The notes under the pieces were generated by a model. That model did no database searches and was not told where the DNA came from. It was given only the letters and a program-made list of their open reading frames with translations. Position numbers and translations under genes: made by a program. DNA of 64,000 nt from Pipra filicauda (lineage: Eukaryota > Chordata > Aves > Passeriformes > Pipridae), in contig NW_024104665.1 in the NCBI RefSeq assembly GCF_003945595.2, positions 711,651 to 775,650 on the forward strand, in the 5' to 3' direction. Below, one piece after another: positions 1 to 12,123 of this stretch. How positions within the stretch are numbered: the first letter of the stretch is position 1; the number at the start of each line of letters is the position of its first letter.

Positions 1-1936
1 ACATCGTGACTCTGTTGACAAGACTGTGTGACGTTACTTATGAGATAAAAATCTCAACCTGCTCCAGAGAGATCAGGGATCACATCATTTGAGTGTGGGA
101 AATATGGGCTGTAGTATTAATGTACAAGGGGTACACACACACTAGAGTGCCAGACATTCAGTTCTACATAAAAGAGGTTCTGAGAGAAACTTGTAGGTGT
201 AGAGACAGACTAAAGTGGTTAATTCTGCTGTCTTTAGTGAAACTAGAGAATGCTAAAGGAGCTAATAACCTATTCCTAAGCAATAAAAACTGTGGCAGCA
301 ATTCAATTCTGCTGAGTACTGAATATCCTTAACTCCCAGAAGAAAATGGCTAATCATCAGAAATCATGTTTTGTGCCATTCATGCAGAGGACATACAGTT
401 TGAGAGGTCCCAAAGAACGTCCATTTCCTATTCCTCATCTATGCACAAAAGTTCAGTTGTGTAGATTTTGCACATTTTTATGAGGCTTAATCAGATAGTA
501 CATGCAGATTTGTTTCAACCTGGTATAAAATGGCATGGCAAAGGTTTTTATCTCTGTCTACGCTGATAAGGTTTCCCATGATGGAAACTCTGCAAAGAGC
601 TCATTTTAATAGAAATTCTGAAATTTAGCTATTCTGAGAATAGCTAAATTTAGCTTGGAAATATTTTCACAGTTTTGTGGAACAATTAGGTCATTTCCAT
701 GCAATGATGTAAGGATGCTAGAAGTACTCTCAGGTATTTACCAGCATGTGTCTGTTTTCATACAGGGACTAATGGTATGGATGGTCTGTGGCTTCCCTTG
801 TGTTTCTGTAAACTCTTCCATATTGCCCTGTGGAGGGAAACATGCAAAAAAAGCTCTTTTTTGATGCCACTATACTGCTGAAAGAGACTGTGAAGATCTG
901 ACATATATTTGAGTGCTGTGACATCTTCCTTCTACTCTTTGACTCTGCAGGTGTATACATCCTCTAAGAAATCCATTCTTGTATGCTGTAGCTCATGTTA
1001 TTAGTCCCATATTTTAGGGGAAAGCATTGCTGCTATTGTGAACGAGTACTATTCCATAGCTATTGATTGTCCAGAATTCAGTCTCCTGCTGAAACTGTTT
1101 TTTACTGCTTAATGTCAGAGATGTGACACTGGTGAGACTTGTCATAGGCCTGTATACATTGTTTGCGTTTTACCTTGAACATATAACTGCTACTGCAGTG
1201 TTCATTTATTACTCCATAAAATTGTGCCAGTTCTCTTGGAAGAGATCTGTGAAAAATGTCACTTGAGATGTTTACGTGGTAAGTAAATGGACTGGACTCA
1301 GTGATAGGCAGGGTATAAGCAGAGCGAGTATCAGGGGAATGTATCCCACTGTCTGATACAGTCCCCCATATAGGCAGATGTTATGATGGTGTTTCTGAGC
1401 CTCTGCATGTGGCAGCCATTCCCCCTGAAATGTGCCTTCTTTTAAATTCCCACCCCATTGCGCAGAGGAACTGTTCAAGCTGCGGTGGGACACCCTTTCT
1501 GAGGACATGAAAGTGGTCATACATTTGCTCTTCAGACAAGTGTTTGGGATGTTAATAATAGTGTTGTCTGAGTAAATGGAGTAAGATTCATCCCTCATAT
1601 TTGACTCTCTTCTCCCCTGCATGTGTATCCTTAGTGCTTGGAGCCAGTGTCCATTCTCTTCCCATTCTCTGCCTCCTGTTTCCTTTCATACCCAACACTC
1701 ATTTGAAAGAGCCAGCTATATACAGACACTGGAACTGTTTATCTTGGTAGAGTGAGCATTATCTATACTGTTCAGCTTTTTGCCTGAAGTCTTTTGTGTT
1801 TCCTTTTTCTGAACTTGACTGATTTCCTCGAGTCTCGTTGTTTAACAGCATGACTTTATTCAGATACTAAATTCATAGCAGCTGACCTTCCCCCGTAACC
1901 ATTTTCTCTCCCAGTCTAAGTTTTTCTGAGCTCTTG
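1..1936. other. Unique A+T-rich DNA, no gene seen
   Basis: Open frames are short (longest 116 codons, minus strand 1272-1622), low in complexity and without family resemblance, and I see no exon with a pyrimidine tract and flanking AG/GT. The one structural feature is the palindrome at 621-651. A distant exon or noncoding RNA cannot be excluded without alignment. Confidence 0.6.
621..651. repeat. 31-bp perfect palindrome
   Basis: Two 15-base arms starting aaatttagctattct are exact reverse complements around a single central g at 636. Pairing stops at 620/652 (g against a). It is A+T-rich and could extrude as a cruciform or form a snapback. It is too compact to be an ordinary microRNA precursor, because there is no loop beyond one base. 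No terminal-repeat element surrounds it. Confidence 0.9.
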
Positions 1937-1968
1937 TTCTTTTTTCTTTTTTCTTTTTTTTTTTTAAC
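1937..1968. repeat. T-rich low-complexity tract
   Basis: A run of T interrupted by single C bases (tttttctttt pattern), about 32 bases. On the minus strand it would be an A-rich tail, but no recognisable retrocopied sequence precedes it on that strand, so simple low complexity is the safer call. Confidence 0.8.
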
Positions 1969-1997
1969 AATTCTCCTTTTGGGGAGTCATGAATCAG

Positions 1998-2050
1998 GTT
2001 TTGGATGTCAATGACCTAGGACAAGTTATTCCTAATTGCTCAGCAAATAC
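1998..2050 (+). mobile_element. Possible MIR SINE fragment
   Basis: The stretch around tgacctaggacaagttatt resembles the MIR core (tgaccttgggcaagt...), the most conserved part of this old amniote SINE. Similarity is limited to about 20 well-matched bases followed by weaker pyrimidine-rich sequence, as expected for a very old copy. A chance match is possible. RepeatMasker would settle it. Confidence 0.35.
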
Positions 2051-5000
2051 ATTCTCAGGCCAAAATGTGATTTCAGATCAGAGAAAAGAAACCTGGCAGT
2101 GTGGTAACAATAATCTCTGAAGATGAGCTGAAGTTTATCTATTCCTGCATGAAATTTCCATACAGTTATACTGAATTGTCATTCTTTTGGATGTTAAGCT
2201 GAATGACTTCCCAAAGGTAGGGCCAAAGAAAATGCATGTCACTTTTACAGTGCCTTTAGTGTTCAAAAATTTTTACAAGGATCTAATTAAATATCATTAT
2301 TCTTTCTGTGTATTTTGACTTGAGTTTCAGGAGTACCCCTTCCCTTGCTTCGAGTACAGGGAAAGAAGAGATAAGAACATATATGTTACCCAGCAAGGCA
2401 GAAGATGTTCCTTTTGAATGTATTTATGAGTATGCTCTGGTATATGAAAATCTCCTCCCAAAAATTCCTCCAAATTTGCTTATCAATGTCCCTTGAAAAA
2501 CTTGGGAACCTAAAGTAAAAACACATGAAATTTTTTAGTCTGTAGTGTTGCTGGATTTGTCCAGTGAGCTTGGCACATTTCTACAGACCTATCAGCAGGA
2601 ACACTGATTCTTATCACCTATTCCTACCTCCCACCAGCAGGAAAAGAGTTGTGTGGGTAGTGCTGCATCACATAGGAAAGACAGTGAAACTAAAATAAGA
2701 ATATAGAGCTCTCTGCCAGGAATTAGTAATAAAATGAAGCTTGCATCCAAGTTTCTATGAGTGAAATGATACAGTTCCTTTTCAGTAGATGAGTCTACAG
2801 AGGCATTGTGGTTGCTCATGTCCACACATATTTATATATGGCAGCTTTATCATTGAAATATCAACAGCTCAGAAAAAAAAATCTAAGTAAATACTTTTTC
2901 TTTCATTTGAATTCTGTAAACTGTTCACAGCTGTTACTTCAACTGCAATGTGGGAATATCCTGTAAAAGGAGAGGAAACTTTATGGGCTGAAGTTCAGTT
3001 CCTGCATATTCCTTCATCAGGGACTTATGACAGTGGCTTGTCCATATGTGGAGGGGCCAGAATTTCCCCCTGCTAAGCTCACAGAGCTGTAGGAAGCCCA
3101 GGCTTGTATGGGTATGTACCTTATGTAAGTTTTATACTGCTGCTAAGTGACCATGAAACTTGTCTGCGCCTGCAGACCCTCGGACAAGCATGCTTTGGCA
3201 GTCAGTGAACTTCACTTTTGGGGCTCACATTATCTATATCACATGGTGTTGGGGAGGAATGCTACATTTCCCAAGGGGAACTCTGGGATGTCTGGAGGAA
3301 TCTGTTCATCTCCTTTTCCAACTCCCCTACATGTTCAGTGCAGTGGAATCCACCGCACAAGGGTTTCTCCAGGTACAGGGCCATCATTCCCAACTGGTAT
3401 ATGCATTTATCCACCTTTCTCATCCCCCATGTAGTGGCTCTGTAATCTTGAGAGACTTGATGTTCCAGAAATGTTGTCAAAATCCTGTACCATTGTAAGA
3501 TTTCATACACATGGAGTTATGAGATGTGAAAACAGGTACTTCCATGAGCAACAGGGCATGAGCAACTCTGTGGCTTTCTCCAATATAAATATATGAAGCT
3601 GTGGTTGACCCTTCTTTTTATTTCAAATACAGGTAGGATTGGTTGGAAGGCTATAAAGCTGTTAAGAAGCCGTTCAGTAAGACTATATGAGAGTATGCAT
3701 TTAGCACTGTTTTCTTGGGAGGCTAGGCATTGTATATTTAATCCCTTTTATTTGTTTTGCTTCTGATGCCTTCAAGTGTGTTTGGGTAATTTTTCCTCAT
3801 TACCATATGGGATAAAATTTACATTCCTTTAAAGCAATAAAGACAAAACCAGAAAACCTGTTCTTGCTTCCAGAAGCTGAAGATGTAAAAAAACACCAAA
3901 CGCTTAATCCTGTAGTAAAATATCGAGCTGGCAATGCTGCTGCTGTTCTCTTATACCAGAATATATAATGCATACTCCCACAGAAAGCAAGTGTTTAGCT
4001 TCCAGGGAGCACACCCAGATTTCTCGAAGAAACCCAGCAACCATAGCAAAGACGCAGATTGAAAGGATCCCCTAATGAGTGAATATATCCAGGGCTTTTA
4101 GTTCCCCATCTGCTGTTTTGACAAATACTTGTAAGCTGTTTTGCCAGCAGATATCACTATGTGTGTCCAAATTACAAGTGAGAATGAGAGAGAAAAAGCA
4201 TTTCTCTACTCATAAACGACAGGCAGATTTAGGAATGTCTGCTGGAGTTTATGTGCATTATTAGACACATTTTTAATTCTTTTGTCAACCTCTATTATGA
4301 AGTCATTTCACTTCAATGCAAATTAAAACATAATTTTTCACCTTCTTACGTTCTTTTTTTTTATTATACATTTTTTAATGCCTTGTTTGATCATGGCCCT
4401 TAGAACAATATAAAAGCCTTTAACTGTCTAAATTGAACTCTCTGGCCTTTCTTGTCAAAAAGAGCTCCTGGATTTATTTCTGTGTACATTGAGACTATAA
4501 AATGTTACTTTCTTTTCTCTCTTCTTGAGGCAAAGAGCTATAAAAATCAAGTTTCATTGTCATTTCAACCTTTGTTCTAAAACATTATGATGTGTAGAAA
4601 ATTGATTAACTGAAATTTAGTATATACAACAAAAGGAAACTTTGTTGAAATCCAGAGGGCCATTTCTGTTCATTTGATAAATGTATTAGTTTCTTTGGTT
4701 TCCTGAATTACCAGGTAAAGGGCAACATTTTCCAGATCTAACTAATTTCACTGAAACATATGAAAGACAAATAGCAGAAGTAAAATCTAAAATATTCTTC
4801 CCATGGGCCTTAAAAAAACCCACCCTAAACTCTTTGTTTTGAAAAGCTAAAGTAAGAGTTCAAAATTAAATGGATGATTCATGTGAGATATGCGAACTGA
4901 GCAACACATCAAGCTGTCGTACCAGCTGAAATGGCCTGGGTTTTCTCAGCACTGTTAAAGAAAAGAAACAAGAGGTGAAAAAAAATAGGTTGCTGTGCTA

Positions 5001-5090
5001 TTCCACCTACATAAGTGTTGCTGCATCTCAGGCTCACAACAAACCAGACGCTCTATGATGAGCTCTCTGCGCCAGGGTGAGGGCTTTTAG
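2051..5090. other. Unique DNA, no gene seen
   Basis: Mostly A+T-rich sequence. A somewhat more G+C-rich patch at about 3140-3500 keeps several overlapping frames open (75-112 codons). Because three frames of the same strand and one of the other are open at once, this reflects composition rather than coding. No repeat family was recognised. Confidence 0.6.
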
Positions 5091-6820
5091 CTTCATGGGT
5101 AGAGGGACAAATTTTGCTCTCTTTGTCTCCCCCAGGCACGGAGCAGCTGAATATTGCCCAGGGTCTGTAGGAGGAGGATGCTGCTCAGCAGTGGAGGTCT
5201 TGTGAAACCTTTACTCACAGTAGCAACCCTACTGCTTCCACAGCTGCAGCTCTGCAGTCATATGTTATTCCTCCATAAACCTATTCCCTCCTGCCGGTAC
5301 TTTCCTGGATGTGGAGTGCAGAAGAAGGCTACCATCCCACCCTAAGGAAATTCTCAGATGTGTAGACAACTGCTTTACAGACTCCCAGTCTCACAGTCGT
5401 ACGAGAAGGGACCTACTGGGTTTTGCCCTGAATCTTGCAAGTGTGAGGGGTACAGCAGCCTCTGCAGTCAAGCAGCGAGAGAAAAAAGCGGTTCAAACTA
5501 GTAGAAGTATGAGTTATCAATTCACTGACATGATCATAGTATGTTTCTTACTGAAGGTAATTAAAGAAGAAATCATGTTCTTGTGTTTGATATAGCAGAT
5601 ACATAAATGTAATGCAGCAGAATGTAAATATGAATAATTTTTTTTGGAAAAAAATTATAGCATATGATGCTGCACTGTTTTTTTCTTTTCTTGAGTTACA
5701 ATAACTTCAAGCAAATGTAAATGTTCCCAACTGGACAAAAGAGAGTCCTTAATTTAACCTACTAGGTGAGAGACATTATAGTCCCCAGCAAATATTAACC
5801 ACTGTCTCTTGATGCACAAAATATCCTTTTTGCCAGTGTCAGTCACATTTATTTCAGTCTAGACAAAATAGCTCCTAGGTGTTGTAGGGAGAAACAATGG
5901 CATCTGAGTGCCTCCTGGAGAACATTCAGACCTTGAGCATATTTTGGTTTCTGTTGGAGTTGAATTTGATGTGATAGGTCTGGAAAAATATAGAGCTGAC
6001 AGTCTATATACACAATCAAGTTTTTAGTCCACGCGGATAATGAGACCCAAGAACCCAGCCACTTTTTGCATGCCACTGTCAATTTAAAGTGCATTTTTAA
6101 ATGAACAGTGGGGTTACTTGGGTCTATTAATTACAGTAATTGTTTCCTGCGTGGAAACCACATGTATGAGATGTGAAAGGCGCGTGTGTGTGAGAGGGAA
6201 TTCTGGCGTGTGTGAGACTGGTGCAATTCCCCTTTGAAGATTTTTTTTTTAATCCCTAGAGGGGGAGCTTGTAATGAGCAACAACATTTACACTGAAGAC
6301 TTCAATGCTCCTTGTTGCCCCATCTGCTGCCTTGCCTTTCACATGGAGATTAAAGTCAGTGGTTGAAGCTGCTCCTCCTTTTCCGGTGTGGCTGATATAA
6401 ATTCTACATCAAATAGAAAGGAGGAAGGGCAGGTTTGGCTGTCAGCAAAAAATGAAGGAGAGGTCTGACAGCGGCAGGAGCAGGGGCTCAGTTTTCATTA
6501 ATCTGGAGGGCACCAGAAGAGTAAACATAAAACCTTGGAAAGATGCCTACTGTGCCCTTTAAACAAAGAGCCTATGATTGGCATAATAAGAAGAGCAGTT
6601 GTTTGTGCACAGCTTGATGGGACAGGTTTCTCATGGCAGTTTTCTTGCGGCAAAGCCAGAACAGAAGGAAATTTGTTATTACCTGGGCTTGGTCACCAGA
6701 ATAAGGAGGCTGAGCTGATTTCTGTGATGTGAGCAGACCAGGGGAGAAGTATCTCTGGCAGATACTCTCATGTTAGTGCCCTGATACACAAAAGGATAAA
6801 GTTCTTGTGAACTCATTAAG
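5091..6820. other. Unique DNA, no gene seen
   Basis: Contains frames of 63 and 94 codons (plus strand, 5154-5345 and 5311-5595) and 81 codons (minus, 5849-6094), none with recognisable motifs. A short GT run (about 6184-6191) and a T9-10 run near 6241 are the only simple sequence. Confidence 0.6.
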
Positions 6821-9180
6821 TGCTGGGTACCAGAAAAAGAAAGTCAGAAAGAGATTAATCTGACAAGTTCTACCAGGTTTTCTGAGTGAAAGTGAAAAAT
6901 AAAATATGTTCTCCCTGAAAATTTTACTTTTTAAAAAATGCTTCGCACTTAGAAGCATTTTTGTGACGACCAAGTAATTTATGCAAGTATTAATATAGAA
7001 AAATTTAATTAAGATTGAATAGTTCAATTAGTTCTTTTAAATGCATGATTTAAAATAGTGTCTTCAATTAAATATATAAATAGAATATCTCTGTAAGTGA
7101 ACTGCAACAGCATAATAGCTTGCTATATTTTTTATTTGCTTTGTTAGCAAAGAAAAAACAAACTTCTGTATGAGTTGTTTTATGTTTAGGTATGATTTAA
7201 AGCTCTCACAGTATCAGGGGATTTTAATGGGCAATTATATTTTTAGTTTAAAATGGATTGATTATTCCTTCCTGAGAGAACTCCAATGCACAGAAAAACT
7301 GCATAGAAATAACATGTCAGTAATATCACACTACTGTACAGATTTTAAAGATAAATTTCCATCTGGCAAGCAGACATTCAGGAAGGAACTGTTGTTAATG
7401 CAGCTTTCACACAAAGTTCATCAGGGATAAAACCTGACTTGAAGATTCATTTCAACTTCTCACAGTCGGCAGATGTAAATATACTCTAGATGTTTCTTAA
7501 AGAAATCAAGCACAAATATTAAAAAATGAGTTTATTCTCTTGTTCCACTTGAAGTTTTGGACTACTCAGATGGTCCTTCTAGAAAACAAGAGCCAAACAG
7601 AAAACCAAAAGGAATTTAAAAAAAATTACAACTACAAACCGAGAAGAACCATGCTCTGTAAATACTAATACTTCACTGAAAACTTTAATGTGCTCAACAA
7701 ATGACATTTAATTTAAACCCTGCGAGGAAAGATAAATAATAAAAATATCATTTACAAATTAGAAGGCAGGAAGGGAGCCCGAGCTTATTGGACTGATATC
7801 TCTACTGACTTCAGTGGTCTTTGGAGAAGGTTGCCTCTCATCTGAGCCGGGTCAGGGCTGCTGGCTGTCACAGGATGCAGAAGAGAGCCAGTTTCTCTTT
7901 TGCTTTTTTCCGCAATACTAGCCCTGGCATTATACAAGGTAAGATAATGGAATAATACCGAGGTGTTCACCATAAAACACATTGAGTTTGATTTCCTGAG
8001 GCATATTTGACTGATAAACATGAAGAATAATACCATCTGTTACTGTAGTACCACTTGAACTGAGGTGTTCAAGGATTATTTGCAAAATATTCACAGCATA
8101 TTTTGGGAGGGAAGAAAAATTAATCAGAAAAAAACATATGATACTTTTAGTAAACAACCTGTAATAGAAAGTTATCTTTGCTCATGGAATTAAAGCTAAG
8201 AATAACTGCTACTAGTAAACAAAGTAAATATTAAATCCAGAAGAAGAAATTAATAGAGTTGGTTGAAAGATAGAATTTCAAAATGGAATGATAGCTGAAA
8301 TTTCAAAATATCATTCATCTTGAACTGCAGTGTCAGTCTCAGAATTTTATTTAGGGAAAAAGTATTAGCAATGGCCTTAAAAATATGTTCAAATGTATTG
8401 AAATTTTAAATAGTGATGAGATCAAGGTGTTAATGTAAAATATTTTTACATTATTTATCTACATTTTGTAAAGGAAGGAAGATTTGCTCAAAGTGTTTGC
8501 CTTTTTTTTTTTTTAAGTAGCGCTTCATAGCTGAAGGAATAGATTTGACTGACACATGCTTAGTCACAAGGAAAGATGCAACTACTGATTCATATGCACC
8601 AATGGACTTTGTCTATGAAGGCTAACTGTTAAAGTGCTCATTAAGCATGTTTCAGGCTGCTTATGAGATCTCTTGAGGTAAATAGTTTAAGAAAACAGAG
8701 TCTGTAGTATTTATCACTAATAGGAATCATACAAATCTATCTGGGAAAGAGTGTGCCTTATGGATATTTTCTTATTTTCATTGCGTATTGCCTTTCCAAA
8801 GGCCATTATAAATTCGTTCTCCATTCGTTCTCCAAAGCTGATTTATGTGCAAGTTGACTCACTGTGGTTCACTGAAACGAAGGCTTGTTTTAAAAGTGAA
8901 CACTATTGTAACTCAACCTGGTAAGTGTGGGAGACAGCTGTCTGCAGTTCATAATTTGAAATATTGTTTTAATAATTGTTTCTTTCCTTTTCTTAAATCA
9001 GTGGTAGAATATTGCCATTATGGGAATTTAGGTAGAAACACCCATTTCTCACAGGAGAAACAGACTTGCAGAGAATGGGGCTTGGTGATAGGGCACCTGT
9101 TAGTTATTTTCTCAGTCAGTCACAAACAGAGGTATGAATTCTAACAAATTCCCCTTTTCAATTTCAAAAGCTCTTCAGGA
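6821..9180. other. A+T-rich unique DNA, no gene seen
   Basis: Strongly A+T-rich with scattered AATAAA-like words that have no coding context. Two small structures are visible: a 10-bp-arm inverted repeat at 8431-8453 (taatgtaaaa, three bases, ttttacatta) and a tandem duplication of attcgttctcc at 8812-8833. The phrase at 7801-7819 (tctactgacttcagtggtc) resembles old amniote repeat relics found elsewhere in the window. Confidence 0.6.
8431..8453. repeat. Short inverted repeat, 10-bp arms
   Basis: The arms taatgtaaaa and ttttacatta are exact reverse complements around tat. In sequence this A+T-rich, such a structure can arise by chance. It has no protein-coding neighbour and no T-tract following a G+C-rich stem, so I do not read it as a terminator. 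Confidence 0.7.
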
Positions 9181-10540
9181 AATGGGTTTACACTGAATTT
9201 AGAAAACTTGACTGTTTAAAACTAGTGCCAAGCTAAAGAGATGTGTTAGCCTGTGGTAGTGGTGTGGCTCCATGCTTGGCTCTTGAAAAACAGGATATGG
9301 TGCTTTGGAGTCATATACAAATCCACCCCAGATCTGTGTCTGAAAATATCTGCTCTTTGGAAGCTTCTTGTCTGTTGATGCAGAATGATGTCTATATCCC
9401 GAACGACAGTCCTTCATCATAAAACTTCCCCACATGGGAACTAATTGACACTCAGAAGTTAAATCTAAAACTGGGTCCAGCATCTGTTGTCACAGTACCT
9501 TGGGTGTTGAGGGTGACTTTGAAGCTGTATGTAGGTTCCTTACGGTTAGACCCAGGACATCCCTTCTCCTGTCGCATGCCGGCTTTCAGCCTCATGTAGG
9601 CAGGGGCAGCCTCCAGATGTGCTGGGAGAGAATTTGGGGAGGGCAAACTGTGGCTCGTGTGCAGGTGGCCCTTGGTGAAGGGCAATTACACCCGGAAGCA
9701 GTTAGTAGAGGAGCAGGTAAGGAGGGAGACAGGCATCTGCAGAATAGCTCAGATGCAGTTCAGAGATTGGGATGAATGGAAAAAAGGAGTTAGATGGTAG
9801 CAGCCAAGCTAGAAAACTATGTCTCTAGTTGAGCAATGAGCTTTAAAATGGAGGAGAGGAGGAACAAACAGGGCTTATTTTCTCTGTGGCAAACAGGGTA
9901 AGGCTGACTGAGTTGGAGAGGCTGGGTTAGGCAAGTAGTTAAGAAAACATGGCTACATGTCAATGCAGAGTGAATAGGCTGGCTGACGAAGTCAAAAGTC
10001 GTTGGTCTCTGTGCTGGGAGCTGGAAGTACTCACTGAGTATAAAAATTTGTCAGCCTACTTGGCAATCTGTGTATACACTAACTTACCTAATATTAGCTA
10101 GCCAGATTTCAACATTTTGCCTAAGACCCATTTGTTTTTGTAGTCACCTATGGAGCTACTGCAGGGCATAAGGCTCTGAGTTTAACAAATTCTGGATAAA
10201 TAATGCCTTGATTCATCAGTATTTGCCAGATTAAATAATTTCTTAGTACTCGTATTTAGACCCCAAGATTTCTTGTGGTCCTGCATAATAAACTGTTTGT
10301 GCAATTAGCAATAAATTTGTCACTGCAAGTCACTCTTTAGAGCTGGGAACAAGTATAACATTTATTAGTGTGTTAGAGTTTGCAGTTAAAAATAGCTATC
10401 CTGTTCTCATATGGCAAGTGCATTTCATGCTTGTTTTCTCCAACTCTGTAGATACAGGGAAGGTAACAGAATCAGCATGAATATGCAAGAGAAAATGGTA
10501 TTCTTTGTATAGAAATGAAGTTCATTTGCAATGTATTTTG
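9181..10540. other. Unique DNA, no gene seen
   Basis: A patch at 9450-9780 is richer in G+C and keeps frames open on both strands (77 and 91 codons), which overlap and show no known domain. The remainder is A+T-rich. No repeat was recognised. Confidence 0.6.
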
Positions 10541-11170
10541 CCAAATGAAAACCAGCAAATTTGGTTTCATTGCATTGCCACCTCTTTCAGCACTGCATTT
10601 TCGGCTTTAAGGAGTGTTTAATGCTACCTGTTCTAATTGCAACAGGCCTTATCCGAAATGTGCAGCCTGGTGTTATTAATGTTATTGCTATACAAATGTG
10701 CAATGTAATATATTATGCAAAACCAAATACCACCTGGTGCCCAGCGTGCAGCTTTAGCATTTCGTAATTAAACAACACACAGCGAAGGACTTCCCTCACA
10801 CTGAACACTGTGGTCTAGCACAGGCCCCTGAGGTACCAGTCTTGCAGATGTCTTTGCAGTGAGCTCTGTGGTGAAGTTCCTGAGTCTGTTGCTTGCAGTG
10901 CAGTGACACTGTGTAACACAGGCATTTACTTTCCATAGCGTTTAGCAGAACTGGTTGTTATTTATTTGGAAATCTCAAACATAAAGTGTTATTTGATTTA
11001 GGGAGCAGTCTGTGTAATTTGGATATCCCTTGGCTCCTTAGGAGATACCTTAATTAATACCATTTTCTTGATTAGCTGATTCCTAATTAAATTTAGCACA
11101 CTGTATATATTTTTTTAATTTGCTGTCTATTTTAATTTCCTTTGATTTAATTTTGTAATAAATCTTTTAG
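10541..11170. promoter_or_regulatory. Possible conserved noncoding (enhancer-like) block
   Basis: Two sub-blocks (about 10541-10780 and 10960-11170) are dense in homeodomain-type cores (ttaattaa, cctaattaa, gtaatta) mixed with unique, non-repetitive sequence. This texture is typical of vertebrate developmental enhancers. A 68-codon frame at 10561-10767 is the only open frame and looks incidental. The call is inference from sequence texture. Alignment with chicken, a reptile and a mammal would decide it. Confidence 0.3.
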
Positions 11171-11232
11171 ACCACGTATCACGACTGTTAGCTTTGCAAA
11201 ATCAAAAGTGATGCAATATAGAAAAAAAAGTT

Positions 11233-11267
11233 AAGCTCACGTTGAGCTTCAACCTGTAAGAGGTTGA
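11233..11267. other. Two directly abutting hairpins
   Basis: The first hairpin has arms aagctca and tgagctt around cgt (11233-11249). The second has arms tcaacct and aggttga around gtaag (11249-11267). They share base 11249, so the 35 bases fold as two adjacent 7-bp stems. Both stems are exact. No known element explains them. Confidence 0.75.
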
Positions 11268-12071
11268 GTAATCTCTTTTATATCAGTAGGAGAAGAACAA
11301 ACTGAGCCTTCACATACCTGACCCATGAGTAGAGGGTGGTAGGTGGGGAAGTTGAAGTCTGAGAAGGAAAAGGGGGAGACCTGGGTCAAGAAGGGTTCCA
11401 AAGAAAGGATTTAATTATATTGGAATTAACTCTAAATCATTCAACTGGACTGAAACAAAATTAATTATAAAGCATTTGTTTTGAAGAAACTGAGCCAGAA
11501 AAAGCACAATGTTGCCAAATAATATTTAATAATTGTATTAAAAAATTAGAAAAAGGACCTTTTGGGACTCTTAGTAGATCATTGAAACCAACTGCTCTTT
11601 TGATGAAGTATGTGTCTTTCTCAGATTAAATTACAAGGGCTGTCTCATGTTCTCAGGAGATTCTGTAAACCTATATTACATTATTTTGGTAAAAGCAAAA
11701 TAAAAAGAATTAATTGGTGATCACAGACTTTCTAAGAAAGGGCAGAGCAGGATTTTAATGAGCAGTTACTCAACTGTCTGTTTCACTGCTTTTCCCCAAC
11801 TTGAGCCTCACGTTTTCTGTGGTACTGGGAGAAACTGCTTTTCTTGAACAATTTCACATTTCCTGGCCCTGTTCATGTCTTGTAAGTGATGACGTGTCTT
11901 AGAAAATAGAGCAACAGCGAGTGATGGTTCTTGAGTGAGTTGGGAAAAAACACAAGGAAATCTTAACAAAGAGAGAAAGTGATGTGTTTACCTTTTGCTT
12001 TGGCTTCAGCCATGTCTAGACACAGCTTTATGTGCTTAATGGTAACCCCAGAGCCTAGGGAAGAGTCATCT

Positions 12072-12123
12072 CACTCATTAATGCCTCCTTGAGGCATTTG
12101 CTTCAAGGAGGCATAAAGCAGTG
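12072..12123 (+). other. Imperfect 52-nt hairpin
   Basis: The inner stem is 15 bp (12081-12095 with 12100-12114, atgcctccttgaggc on the left arm, one G-T pair) closed by the 4-base loop attt. Below it are an a/a mismatch, 2 bp, a two-by-two internal loop and a 4-bp outer stem (cact with agtg). The loop is short and the stem shorter than usual for a microRNA precursor, so a small-RNA role is only a possibility. I do not recognise either arm as a known microRNA. Confidence 0.6.

Noticed and set aside
12072..12123. Annotated microRNA gene
   Set aside because: The loop is only four bases, the stem is shorter than normal for a precursor, and neither arm matches a mature sequence I recognise. Kept as an unexplained hairpin only.
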